DNA of 64,000 nt from Streptomonospora nanhaiensis (lineage in GTDB: Bacteria > Actinomycetota > Actinomycetes > Streptosporangiales > Streptosporangiaceae). The stretch covers positions 2,294,001 through 2,358,000 of the forward strand of contig NZ_JACCFO010000001.1 of the NCBI RefSeq assembly GCF_013410565.1, read 5' to 3'. This document shows positions 57,374 to 64,000 of this stretch, one piece after another (within the stretch, counting starts at the first letter, position 1; each line of letters starts with the position of its first letter). Under the pieces are notes generated by a model. That model was not told the DNA's origin. It did not search any database and was given only the letters and a program-made list of their open reading frames with translations. The position numbers and the translations under genes were made by a program.

Positions 57374-59479
57374 TCAGCCGCCGAACAGCGCCCAGTTGGA
57401 GGGGCCGCCCGGAATGAGCCAGTAGGAGTGCGCGCCCAGGCCGTAGGACAGCACCAGCAGCGCCAGCAGCACCGGCACCACGATCGCGCCCCAGTAGACG
57501 TAGGTGTTGCGCACGGCGATGCCCTCGATGGTGGATCGGGCCTGGCGCATGGCGCCGCGGCCGTTGGGGCCCACGAAGCTGAGCAGCACCACCAGGCCCA
57601 GCGCGTAGGCGGTGACGTTGTTGGGGTTGTTCGTGCCGGTGATCAGGCCGATGACGATCCCCACCACGATCCCGGCCAGCAGGTAGCCCAGCCCGTAGAG
57701 CAGGGTGCGGCCCAGGGTGCGCAGCACCGCCCACGGCATGCTCAGCGCGATCACCATGTGGTCGGAGCTGCGCGGGCCGCGGGTCTGGAGCCGCCGGGCG
57801 TGCTCGACCTTGACGGTGTCGAGGGCGCCCAGCACCGAGGCGGCGAGCACGCCGAGCAGCACGCCGATGTCGGGGATGGCCAGCGTGAACCCGGTGAGGA
57901 AGGCCAGGACGGGGATGACCAGCAGCCACGGCAGGTGGCGCGGCTCCTCCTCGTAGTCGTCGTCCTCGGCGTCGTCGTCGGTGTCGATGTAGTCGCTGAG
58001 GCGGTCGCCGCCGCCCCGGCGGAAGCGGGTGAGGAACCCGCCGCGATCCTCCTCGCCGTCGTCCTCGTCGCCGTAGCGGCCGACCTGGCCGCCGCGCCGC
58101 TCCTCGACGGGGGTGAGGATGTCGCGGAACTCCTCGGGGCGCAGCGTGGAGTTGAAGAACTGGGTGCGCGGCGCCATGGGGTCGTCGGCGTCGTCGTCGG
58201 CGGTGTAGGGGCCGGCCTTGCCGGTCTCGCGCTGCTCCCAGTCGTCGGGGGCGGCCATGGTGCGGTCCGCTCCGCCCGCGCCCGCCGCCATCGTGCGGTC
58301 GGCGCCGCCCGGGGCGGCCATGGTGCGGTCCGCTCCGCCCGCGCCCGCCGCCATCGTGCGGTCGGCGCCGCCCGGGGCGGCCATCGTGCGGTCCGCTCCG
58401 CCCGCGCCCGCGGCCATGGTGCGGTCGGGGCCGCCCAGGTCGGCGCCCGGGGTGTCGGCGCCCATGGCCGAGCCGGCCAGCGCCCCGGCGCCGGCCGCGG
58501 CCCCGGCGGCGCCCGCGGCCGCGGCCGTACCCCAGCCGGTGGCGCCGGCGGAGCCGTGGTCGGCGGTGCGCCCGGGGCTGTGGTGGGGCGCCTGCACGGT
58601 GTGGTTGCCGGTGAGGCCGCTGCCGGTGTAGGCGGCGTCCTCGGTCCAGGGGAGGTCGAGGTTGAGGCGGCTGGTCTGGGCGACGAGCTGGGCCGCGGTG
58701 GGCCGGGCCGACATGTCGCGCGAGACGGCGGCCTCGACCAGCGGCTGGAGCGCGGCGGGCATGCCGTCGAGGTTGATCTCGCCGTTGAGGATCCGGAAGA
58801 AGATCACCTCGAAGGACCCGGCGCCGTAGGGCGGGTGGCCGGTGGCGGCGAAGGCCACGGTGGCGCCCCAGGCGTGGATGTCGGTGGCCGGACCGAGGTC
58901 GGTGCCCTCGATGACCTCGGGCGACAGGTAGCTGGGCGTGCCCACGAACGTGCCGGTCTGGGTGAGCTTGGCGCCGTCGACGGCGTGGGCGATCCCGAAG
59001 TCGATGACGATCGGTTCGCCGTTGGAGATGATGACGTTGCCCGGCTTGAGGTCGCGGTGGATGACCTCGACGGCGTGGATGTCGTCGATCGCCCGCGCCA
59101 GGCCGCTGACGAACCGGGTGAGCGCGCGGCCCCGCAGCGGCCCGTGGTCGGTCACGGTGGAGTCGAGGGTGGGCCCGGGGATGTACTCGGTGACCACCCA
59201 GGGGAGTTCGGCGTCGGTGTCGGCGTCGATGACCTCGGCGACGTTGCGGCTGTGCACCCGGCGCATGGTGTCGACCTCGCGGGCCAGGCGCGCGCGGGCG
59301 ATGTGGTCGCCGGCGACCTCGGAGCGCAGCACCTTGATCGCGACGAGCCGGTCCTGCCGGGGGTCGACGGCTTGGTACACGACGCCCATGCCGCCCTGGC
59401 CGATACGGCGGCGGATCAGGTACGGGCCGACGCGTTCCGGCAGCTCCTCGCCCTCGGGGAAACCTGCCGACATTGCCAT
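57374..59479 (-). CDS. Membrane Ser/Thr protein kinase with DRTMAA repeats
   Basis: A 701-residue Hanks-type kinase. The kinase domain (about 17-280) has the loop GQGGMGVVYQA, VAIKVL, catalytic HRDLKPGNVI, DFGIAHAV, a TGTFVGTPSYLSPE activation segment and DIHAWGATVAF. An Ala/Gly linker follows, then six copies of DRTMAA in three 21-residue units (about 345-410), an acidic region (DDDAEDDDYEEE) and four to five membrane helices in the last 200 residues. Kinase first and a membrane cluster at the C-terminus, without PASTA repeats, is unlike PknB. The repeat threonines could be phosphorylation or FHA-docking sites (inference). Confidence 0.92.
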   Translation of the reverse strand: MAMSAGFPEGEELPERVGPYLIRRRIGQGGMGVVYQAVDPRQDRLVAIKVLRSEVAGDHIARARLAREVDTMRRVHSRNVAEVIDADTDAELPWVVTEYIPGPTLDSTVTDHGPLRGRALTRFVSGLARAIDDIHAVEVIHRDLKPGNVIISNGEPIVIDFGIAHAVDGAKLTQTGTFVGTPSYLSPEVIEGTDLGPATDIHAWGATVAFAATGHPPYGAGSFEVIFFRILNGEINLDGMPAALQPLVEAAVSRDMSARPTAAQLVAQTSRLNLDLPWTEDAAYTGSGLTGNHTVQAPHHSPGRTADHGSAGATGWGTAAAAGAAGAAAGAGALAGSAMGADTPGADLGGPDRTMAAGAGGADRTMAAPGGADRTMAAGAGGADRTMAAPGGADRTMAAGAGGADRTMAAPDDWEQRETGKAGPYTADDDADDPMAPRTQFFNSTLRPEEFRDILTPVEERRGGQVGRYGDEDDGEEDRGGFLTRFRRGGGDRLSDYIDTDDDAEDDDYEEEPRHLPWLLVIPVLAFLTGFTLAIPDIGVLLGVLAASVLGALDTVKVEHARRLQTRGPRSSDHMVIALSMPWAVLRTLGRTLLYGLGYLLAGIVVGIVIGLITGTNNPNNVTAYALGLVVLLSFVGPNGRGAMRQARSTIEGIAVRNTYVYWGAIVVPVLLALLVLSYGLGAHSYWLIPGGPSNWALFGG
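58251..58439 (-). repeat. Three tandem 63-bp repeats inside the kinase gene
   Basis: Period 63 bp, copies starting at 58251, 58314 and 58377. The first two are identical over 63 of 63 bases; the third has a few changes. Each encodes 21 residues with two DRTMAA motifs, alternating PGGA and GAGGA spacers. Confidence 0.95.
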
Positions 59480-59899
59480 TGCGAATTCATCCCCTCAAAC
59501 CTGGCACACCACGACTTCCAGCCTATCCGCTGCGGGACGGCCGGGCCGGAGGCCGGAGTCAGGCCCCGAGGGTCCGCTCCGCCACCGCTCACGCTCCACA
59601 AGCACCACGTCGTCCGGCGCCGCCGGGCGGGGGTCCCGCCGCCGGGCGGGCGCCCTGGCCGGCGCACCGGCCCGACCGCCCGGTCGCGCACGGCGCCGAC
59701 CGCGGCCCAGACCGCGGCACGGCGTTCGGGCGACCACATGAGTATGACGCAGATAAACCGGCGCTGGTTCCGGATCCGCGCCGCCGCCGGGCCCGGCGGC
59801 GGCGGAGGCGGCGGGCACCGGACGCCCGGCGGTGCGGGCGGCGCCGCCGTCGGGGTATCGGCGGCGGCGCCGTGGAGGCCCGGCGGGGCCCGGCGGGGC
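59480..59899. promoter_or_regulatory. Region upstream of the kinase gene
   Basis: Four hundred and twenty bases with no supported gene. On the minus strand CATACT near 59735-59740 is -10-like within a locally AT-richer patch (ATGAGTATGACGCAGATAAA on the plus strand). Nothing else was seen. Confidence 0.3.
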
Positions 59900-60436
59900 T
59901 CAGTCGGTGCGCACGCCCAGCCCGGCGAGGGGCTGGGCGCCGGGCAGCTCCCCCAGGTCGGCGCCGGGCAGCACCAGCTTGGAGCCGCGCAGACCGCTGC
60001 CCACGACCACGTGCCCGGCCTCCAGCACGGCCTGGTCGACCAGAACCGGCCACTCGGCGGGCAGGCCGATGGGGGTGATTCCGCCGTACTCCATGCCCGT
60101 GGCGGCCACCGCGTCCTCCTGCGGGGCGAAGGACGCCTTGCGCGCCTCCAGGTGGCGGCGGGCCACCCCGTTGACGTCGGCGCGGGTGGTGGCCAGGACC
60201 ACGCAGGCGGCCATGCGCACCTGCCCGGAGCGCTTGGCGGCGATGACGACGCAGTTGGCCGAGGCGCCCATCGGGATGCCGTAGGCCGCCGCGCAGTTGG
60301 CGGTGTCGGCGAGGTCGGGGTCGATGGGCGCGGCCAGCACCCGGACGGCCGGCGCCCACTCGCGCAGGGCGGCCGCGACCGGCGCCGCCAGCAGGTCCTC
60401 GCGCTCCAGCGCGGGCTCGGTCTTCAATCCCCACAT
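59900..60436 (-). CDS. YbaK/aminoacyl-tRNA deacylase family protein
   Basis: Trans-editing type protein of 178 residues that may remove wrong amino acids from tRNA. It shows RVLAAPIDPDLADTANCAAAYGIPMGASANCVVI, VLATTRADVNGVARRHLEARKASFAPQEDAVAATGMEYGGITPIGLP in family-typical blocks, with the conserved Lys in ARKASFA. Which mischarged tRNA is edited cannot be told. ATG at 60436. Confidence 0.85.
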   Translation of the reverse strand: MWGLKTEPALEREDLLAAPVAAALREWAPAVRVLAAPIDPDLADTANCAAAYGIPMGASANCVVIAAKRSGQVRMAACVVLATTRADVNGVARRHLEARKASFAPQEDAVAATGMEYGGITPIGLPAEWPVLVDQAVLEAGHVVVGSGLRGSKLVLPGADLGELPGAQPLAGLGVRTD

Positions 60437-60550
60437 GGCTGTCGTCTTCTTTCGTCGGTGGTTGGCTGTGCGGCCGGACGGGCCGCGGGAAGGGCGGCCG
60501 GGCGCCGCCGGAGGGCGGCCGGGCGCCCCGCCGCGCGCCCGGCCCCGGCC

Positions 60551-61360
60551 TCAGCGGCCGGAGAAGCGCGCCTTGCCCGGGCCGTGCTCCACGAATCCGC
60601 GCATGCCGGTCTTCTGGTCCTCGGTGGCGAACAGCCCGGCGAAGTGCAGCCGCTCGATCTCCAGACCGGTGTCCAGGTCGGTCTCCAGGCCCTCGTCGAT
60701 GGCCTGCTTGGCCGCGCGCAGCGCCAGCGCCGGGCCGTTGGCGTAGCTGGCGGCCATGGCGACCGTGTGGGCGTAGACGTCGCCGGCCGGCACGATGGCG
60801 TCGACCAGGCCCATGGCCAGGGCCTCGGCGGCGCCGACGTGGCGGCCGGTGAAGATGAGGTCCTTGGCGCGGGCCGGGCCCACCAGGCGGGGCAGCCGCT
60901 GGGTGCCGCCGGCGCCGGGGATCACGCCCAACTGGATCTCGGGCTGGCCCAGCTTGGCGTCCTCGGCCGCCACGCGGAAGTCGGCGCACAGCGCGACCTC
61001 CAGGCCGCCGCCCAGCGCGTAGCCGGTGATGGCGGCGACCACGGGCTTGGGGATGCGGGCGACGGCCGTGCAGGCGCCCTGGAGGACCTGGGAGTGGGCG
61101 GCCATCGCGGCGTAGCCCATCTCGGCCATCTCCTTGACGTCGGCGCCGGCCGCGAAGACCCGCTCGCCGCCGTAGAGCACGACGGCGCGCACGGAGTCGT
61201 CGTCGGCCACCCGGCGGGCGGCATCGGCCAACTCGCGCTGCATCCGGCCGTTGAGGGCGTTCATCTTGGGGCGGTCCAGGCGGATGACCGCCACGGCCGC
61301 GGTCCCGGAATCCCGCTCCACCCGTACGAACTCGCCCGCGGTCTCGTCCACACCACTCAC
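60551..61360 (-). CDS. Enoyl-CoA hydratase/isomerase family protein
   Basis: Crotonase-fold enzyme, 269 residues, probably hydrating 2-enoyl-CoA in fatty-acid breakdown. The oxyanion hole is visible in [15 protein letters not shown] and [19 protein letters not shown]; the two catalytic glutamates fit [22 protein letters not shown] and the preceding helix. It ends PGKARFSGR, with [15 protein letters not shown] just before. Together with etfAB in the same region it suggests fatty-acid oxidation, though not an operon. Confidence 0.92.
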   Translation of the reverse strand: MSGVDETAGEFVRVERDSGTAAVAVIRLDRPKMNALNGRMQRELADAARRVADDDSVRAVVLYGGERVFAAGADVKEMAEMGYAAMAAHSQVLQGACTAVARIPKPVVAAITGYALGGGLEVALCADFRVAAEDAKLGQPEIQLGVIPGAGGTQRLPRLVGPARAKDLIFTGRHVGAAEALAMGLVDAIVPAGDVYAHTVAMAASYANGPALALRAAKQAIDEGLETDLDTGLEIERLHFAGLFATEDQKTGMRGFVEHGPGKARFSGR

Positions 61361-61441
61361 CCGGCACTCCTTCGCATCGCCGTTCGTCCGGCCCCGCCCG
61401 CGGCGGGCGCCTCCATACCTACCACTGGCGGCGGGCCGGGG

Positions 61442-62239
61442 TCAGCCGCCGATCCCCAGCGGCTGCCAGGTGCCGGCCGCCAGCGACACCAGGTGCGCGG
61501 CGCACAGCAGCGCGGCGGTGCCCGCCACCAGCCAGGTGTCGGCGGCGCGCCACCGGCTGCGGCGGGCGTGCCCGCGCGGGCCGGTGCCGAAGGCGCGGGT
61601 GTCCATGGCCATGGCCAGGGTGGTGCCGGTGCGCACCGCCCGCACCAGGAGTGCGAACGCCTTGCCGAGGAAGACGCCCAGCGCCCGCAGCGGGTTGGCA
61701 CCGGCCTCCAGGCCGCGCGCCCGGCGGGCCGCGCCGAGGGTGCGCCACTGCGCGGTCAGCAGCGGGATGAGCCGCAGCGCCGCCAGCACCGCCACGGCCG
61801 GGCGCTCGGGCACCCGCAGCCGCTGCACGAGCGCGTCGGCGGTCTCGGTGGGGTCGCTGGTGACGGCGGCCAGCACGCTGGGCACGGCGATGGCCAGCAG
61901 CCGCACGGCGGCGCCCAGCGCGCCCGCCCAGCCCTCCTGGCCGAAGAGCAGGTTGACCAGCCCGATGGCGGCGGCCATGACCAGCAGCGGCAGGCCGACG
62001 GCGGCCAACTGGGCGCCGCGCAGCCCGGAGCACGCGGCCAGGGGCAGGGCCGCGGCGAGCACGATCCCGCTGGTGACGGGGTCGACCACGGGCACCAGCC
62101 CGGCGGCGACGAGCGCGGCGGCCAGCAGCTTGGCCGCCGGGTTGGCCCGCGCGAGCCACGCGCGGCGACCCGCCGCGGCGGCGGGTCCGGCGGGCGGGCG
62201 CGGTGCCGCGGGGTGCGGGGTGCGGGCGGGCGCGCTCAC
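61442..62239 (-). CDS. ECF transporter transmembrane (T) component
   Basis: EcfT/CbiQ-family protein, 265 residues, with five to six helices (starting near residues 30, 70, 100, 145 and 240). The ATPase-coupling helices contain ARRARGLEAGANPLRAL and a later ALLVRAVRTGTTLAMAMDTRAFG, the typical paired Ala-Arg-Gly-like motifs. The start overlaps the ATPase stop by four bases (62236-62239). Subunit of a vitamin importer with the next two genes. Confidence 0.9.
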   Translation of the reverse strand: MSAPARTPHPAAPRPPAGPAAAAGRRAWLARANPAAKLLAAALVAAGLVPVVDPVTSGIVLAAALPLAACSGLRGAQLAAVGLPLLVMAAAIGLVNLLFGQEGWAGALGAAVRLLAIAVPSVLAAVTSDPTETADALVQRLRVPERPAVAVLAALRLIPLLTAQWRTLGAARRARGLEAGANPLRALGVFLGKAFALLVRAVRTGTTLAMAMDTRAFGTGPRGHARRSRWRAADTWLVAGTAALLCAAHLVSLAAGTWQPLGIGG

Positions 62240-63927
62240 CGGTCCCCCTCACGGCCGGCACGGCCGGCACGGTCGGCACGGCGGGCCGCGGCGGCGGCCG
62301 GCTCCGCGCCGGGACCGGCGGGACCGGCGGGACCGGCGGGACCGGCGCGTTCGCGGGGTTCGGCGGGTTCGGCGGGCGGCTCGGCGCCGCGCGCGGGCCG
62401 TGCCGGGGCGGTGCGCCCGCCCTCGACCACCACCTCGGTGTCGGCGAGGACGTCCAGCAGCAGGTCGTCGTGGGTGGCCATCACCACCGCGCGGTCGGCG
62501 GCGCGCAGTCCGGCGAGCAGTTCCACCAGCTCCGACCAGGTGCGGGTGTCCTGGCCGAACGTGGGCTCGTCCAGCAGCAGCACGTCGGGGGCCGCCTCGG
62601 GGCCGGCGCTCAGCGCGGTGGCCACCGACAGCCGGCGCTTCTCCCCGCCCGACAGCGTGAAGGGGTGGGCGTCGGCGAGCCCGGTCAGCCGCAGCCGCTC
62701 CAGCAGGTCGGCCACGCGCCGGGCGGTCTCGGCCGCGCCCAGGCCGGCGCGGCGCGGGCCGAAGGCGAGTTCGTCGCGCACGCTGCCCGTGACGAACTGG
62801 TCCTCGGCGTGCTGGAACACCGTGCCGACGTGGCGGGCCAGGCGCCGCGCGGGCCAGCGCGCCAGCGGCCGGGAACTGACCTCGGCGAGCCGGCCGCGCG
62901 GGGCGACCGTGCCCGAGGCCGGGCGCGCCAGTCCCGCGAGCAGGCCCAGCAGGGTGGACTTGCCCGCACCGTTGGGGCCGGTGAGGGCGGTGGCGCACCC
63001 GGCGCGCACCAGCACGTCGGCGTCGCGCAGCACGGTCGAGGCCCGGCCGCCGAGCACGCCCGGCGGCGCGGGAGCGCGGGCGGCGCACGCCGCGGCCTCG
63101 ACCAGCGCGGCGCCCGGTGCCGCGGCCGGCAGGCGGGGGCGCGGCTCGCGGCCGGGGATCCACACGCCCCGCTCGGCCAGCGCGCGGCCGTGGCTCGCGA
63201 ACACGGCGGCCGGGGGGCCGTCGGCCACCACGCCGCCGCCGGGCTCGACCACCACCACGCGGTCGACGAGGTCGGCGGCGCCCCCGGCGACCTCGGCCAC
63301 CCGGTGCTCCACCAGCACCATGGTGGCGCCGGTGCGGCGCGGCAGGTCGGCGAGCACGCCGCGCACCAGGGCGGCCCCGGCGCGGTCGAGGTTGGCGGTC
63401 GGCTCGTCCAGCAGCAGCAGGCGCGGGCGCATGGCCAGCGCCCCGGCCAGCACCAGGCGCTGCTTCTCCCCGCCCGAGAGCGCGGCCGTGGGGCGGTCGG
63501 GGCCGTAGGGGAACCCGACCGCGGCAAGCGCCTCGCGGACCCGCGCCCAGATCTCGGCGCGCTCCAGGCCCAGGTTCTCCGGCCCGAAGGCGACGTCGTC
63601 GCCGGCGCTGGCCATCACCAGCTGGCTCTCGGGGTCCTGGCCGACCAGGGCGCAGAGCCCGCGCGCCGCCGCGGCGGGGCGGCCGTCGACGCGCAGCCGC
63701 CCCTCCTCGTCGCCGCCGATGGCGCCCTGGTCGCCGGTGAGTCCGGCCATGGCGTGCAGCAGGGTGCTCTTGCCCGCGCCGGAGGGGCCCAGCAGCAGCA
63801 CGCGCTCGCCGGGCTCGATCACCAGGTCCACGCCGCGCAGCGCCCATCCGGCGCGGCCGGTGTGCCGCCACCCCCAGCCGGCCAGCTCGACCCGGGCGCC
63901 GGCGGCCGCCGCGCCCGTGCCGCTCAT
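62236..63927 (-). CDS. ECF transporter double ATPase
   Basis: A 563-residue fusion of two ABC ATPase domains, as in YkoD/CbiO2 type importers. First half: Walker A GPSGAGKST, signature LSGGEKQRL, Walker B LLLLDEPT. Second half: GPNGAGKST, LSGGEKRRL, VLLLDEPTFGQD. An Ala/Pro/Glu-rich tail ends the protein. ATG at 63927 overlaps the stop of the upstream S component (ATGA). By gene order S-ATPase-T it resembles YkoEDC, a thiamine-precursor importer; the substrate remains unproven as the S subunit is cut off. Confidence 0.92.
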   Translation of the reverse strand: MSGTGAAAAGARVELAGWGWRHTGRAGWALRGVDLVIEPGERVLLLGPSGAGKSTLLHAMAGLTGDQGAIGGDEEGRLRVDGRPAAAARGLCALVGQDPESQLVMASAGDDVAFGPENLGLERAEIWARVREALAAVGFPYGPDRPTAALSGGEKQRLVLAGALAMRPRLLLLDEPTANLDRAGAALVRGVLADLPRRTGATMVLVEHRVAEVAGGAADLVDRVVVVEPGGGVVADGPPAAVFASHGRALAERGVWIPGREPRPRLPAAAPGAALVEAAACAARAPAPPGVLGGRASTVLRDADVLVRAGCATALTGPNGAGKSTLLGLLAGLARPASGTVAPRGRLAEVSSRPLARWPARRLARHVGTVFQHAEDQFVTGSVRDELAFGPRRAGLGAAETARRVADLLERLRLTGLADAHPFTLSGGEKRRLSVATALSAGPEAAPDVLLLDEPTFGQDTRTWSELVELLAGLRAADRAVVMATHDDLLLDVLADTEVVVEGGRTAPARPARGAEPPAEPAEPRERAGPAGPAGPAGPGAEPAAAAARRADRAGRAGREGDR

Positions 63928-64000
63928 CGGCGCGCCGAGGGGAAGGGGGCCAGCGCCCCCGCGCGCGCCAGCGCGGAGGTCAGCAGCCGCGCGCCGACGC
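63924..64000 (-). CDS. C-terminal end of an ECF substrate-binding (S) component, cut by the right edge
   Basis: Only 24 codons are visible, VGARLLTSALARAGALAPF plus PSARR, ending in TGA that overlaps the ATPase start. The residues resemble the final helix and tail of actinobacterial YkoE-like S components. Its position as first gene of the coupled trio supports the call. Confidence 0.6.
   Translation of the reverse strand, partial: VGARLLTSALARAGALAPFPSARR

Noticed and set aside
57371-63508. Plus-strand frame of over 2000 codons
   Set aside because: It is antisense to the kinase, YbaK, enoyl-CoA hydratase and ECF genes and has the Gly/Ala/Val/His composition of complementary-frame artefacts in GC-rich DNA.

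Overview
The window is very GC-rich DNA (about three quarters G+C by eye) from an actinomycete. The most likely family is Nocardiopsaceae (Nocardiopsis, Thermobifida, Streptomonospora type). This rests on gene order around ilv/leu/gat/lig, a CebR/CelR-type operator in front of a three-domain lytic polysaccharide monooxygenase, an F420 gene, DUF3152, thioester surface proteins and several apparently leaderless starts. The assignment is inference; no 16S rRNA gene is present. Almost everything is chromosomal housekeeping in an order close to the Streptomyces core as I remember it. No insertion sequence, prophage, CRISPR array or attachment site was seen.

Layout. 1-3.8 kb: the end of an unrecognised gene, an EI24/CysZ-like membrane protein, and a secreted AA10-FnIII-CBM2 monooxygenase behind two tandem CebR boxes. 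3.9-10.3 kb: ddl, a trans-sulfuration enzyme, gpsA, a PlsC-type acyltransferase, cofC and HU. 10.0-13.2 kb: leuC-leuD with a small downstream gene, divergent from the IclR regulator ndgR. 13.2-16.7 kb: a quinoprotein-type sugar dehydrogenase lipoprotein, then an SGNH hydrolase/DUF4188 pair divergent from a MerR-family regulator. 16.7-18.8 kb: two tRNA-Glu(CUC), one tRNA-Gln(CUG) and gltX. 18.9-31.5 kb: FAH-family hydrolase, DUF3152 metzincin-like protein, cimA, ilvE, leuB, serA and ilvB-ilvN-ilvC. 31.7-44.7 kb: gatB and gatA-gatC separated by two plus-strand thioester surface protein genes and flanked by two GGDEF-EAL membrane proteins. 45-57 kb: ligA, a MetE C-terminal-domain protein, an MMPL exporter, a short DedA protein, mnmA, DUF695, a cysteine desulfurase and etfB-etfA. 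57-64 kb: a membrane Ser/Thr kinase with tandem repeats, a YbaK protein, an enoyl-CoA hydratase and an ECF importer (T, double ATPase, end of S) running off the right edge.

How it works together. Branched-chain amino-acid synthesis is the dominant theme. ilvB and cimA each have a transcription attenuator: a short leader peptide rich in Ile/Val/Leu codons (16 and 13 residues), followed by a terminator with a run of T. Upstream of both lies a near-identical 17-bp palindrome, GTCTCA-N5-TGAGAC, centred 61 bp before the leader start. A related palindrome sits upstream of leuB and another in the core promoter between leuC and ndgR. I infer these are NdgR operators forming one local regulon. A second theme is glutamine decoding: tRNA-Glu, tRNA-Gln, GltX and GatCAB supply the indirect route to Gln-tRNA. 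A third is surface and signalling: two sortase-anchored thioester proteins with different sorting signals, two c-di-GMP enzymes and a kinase.
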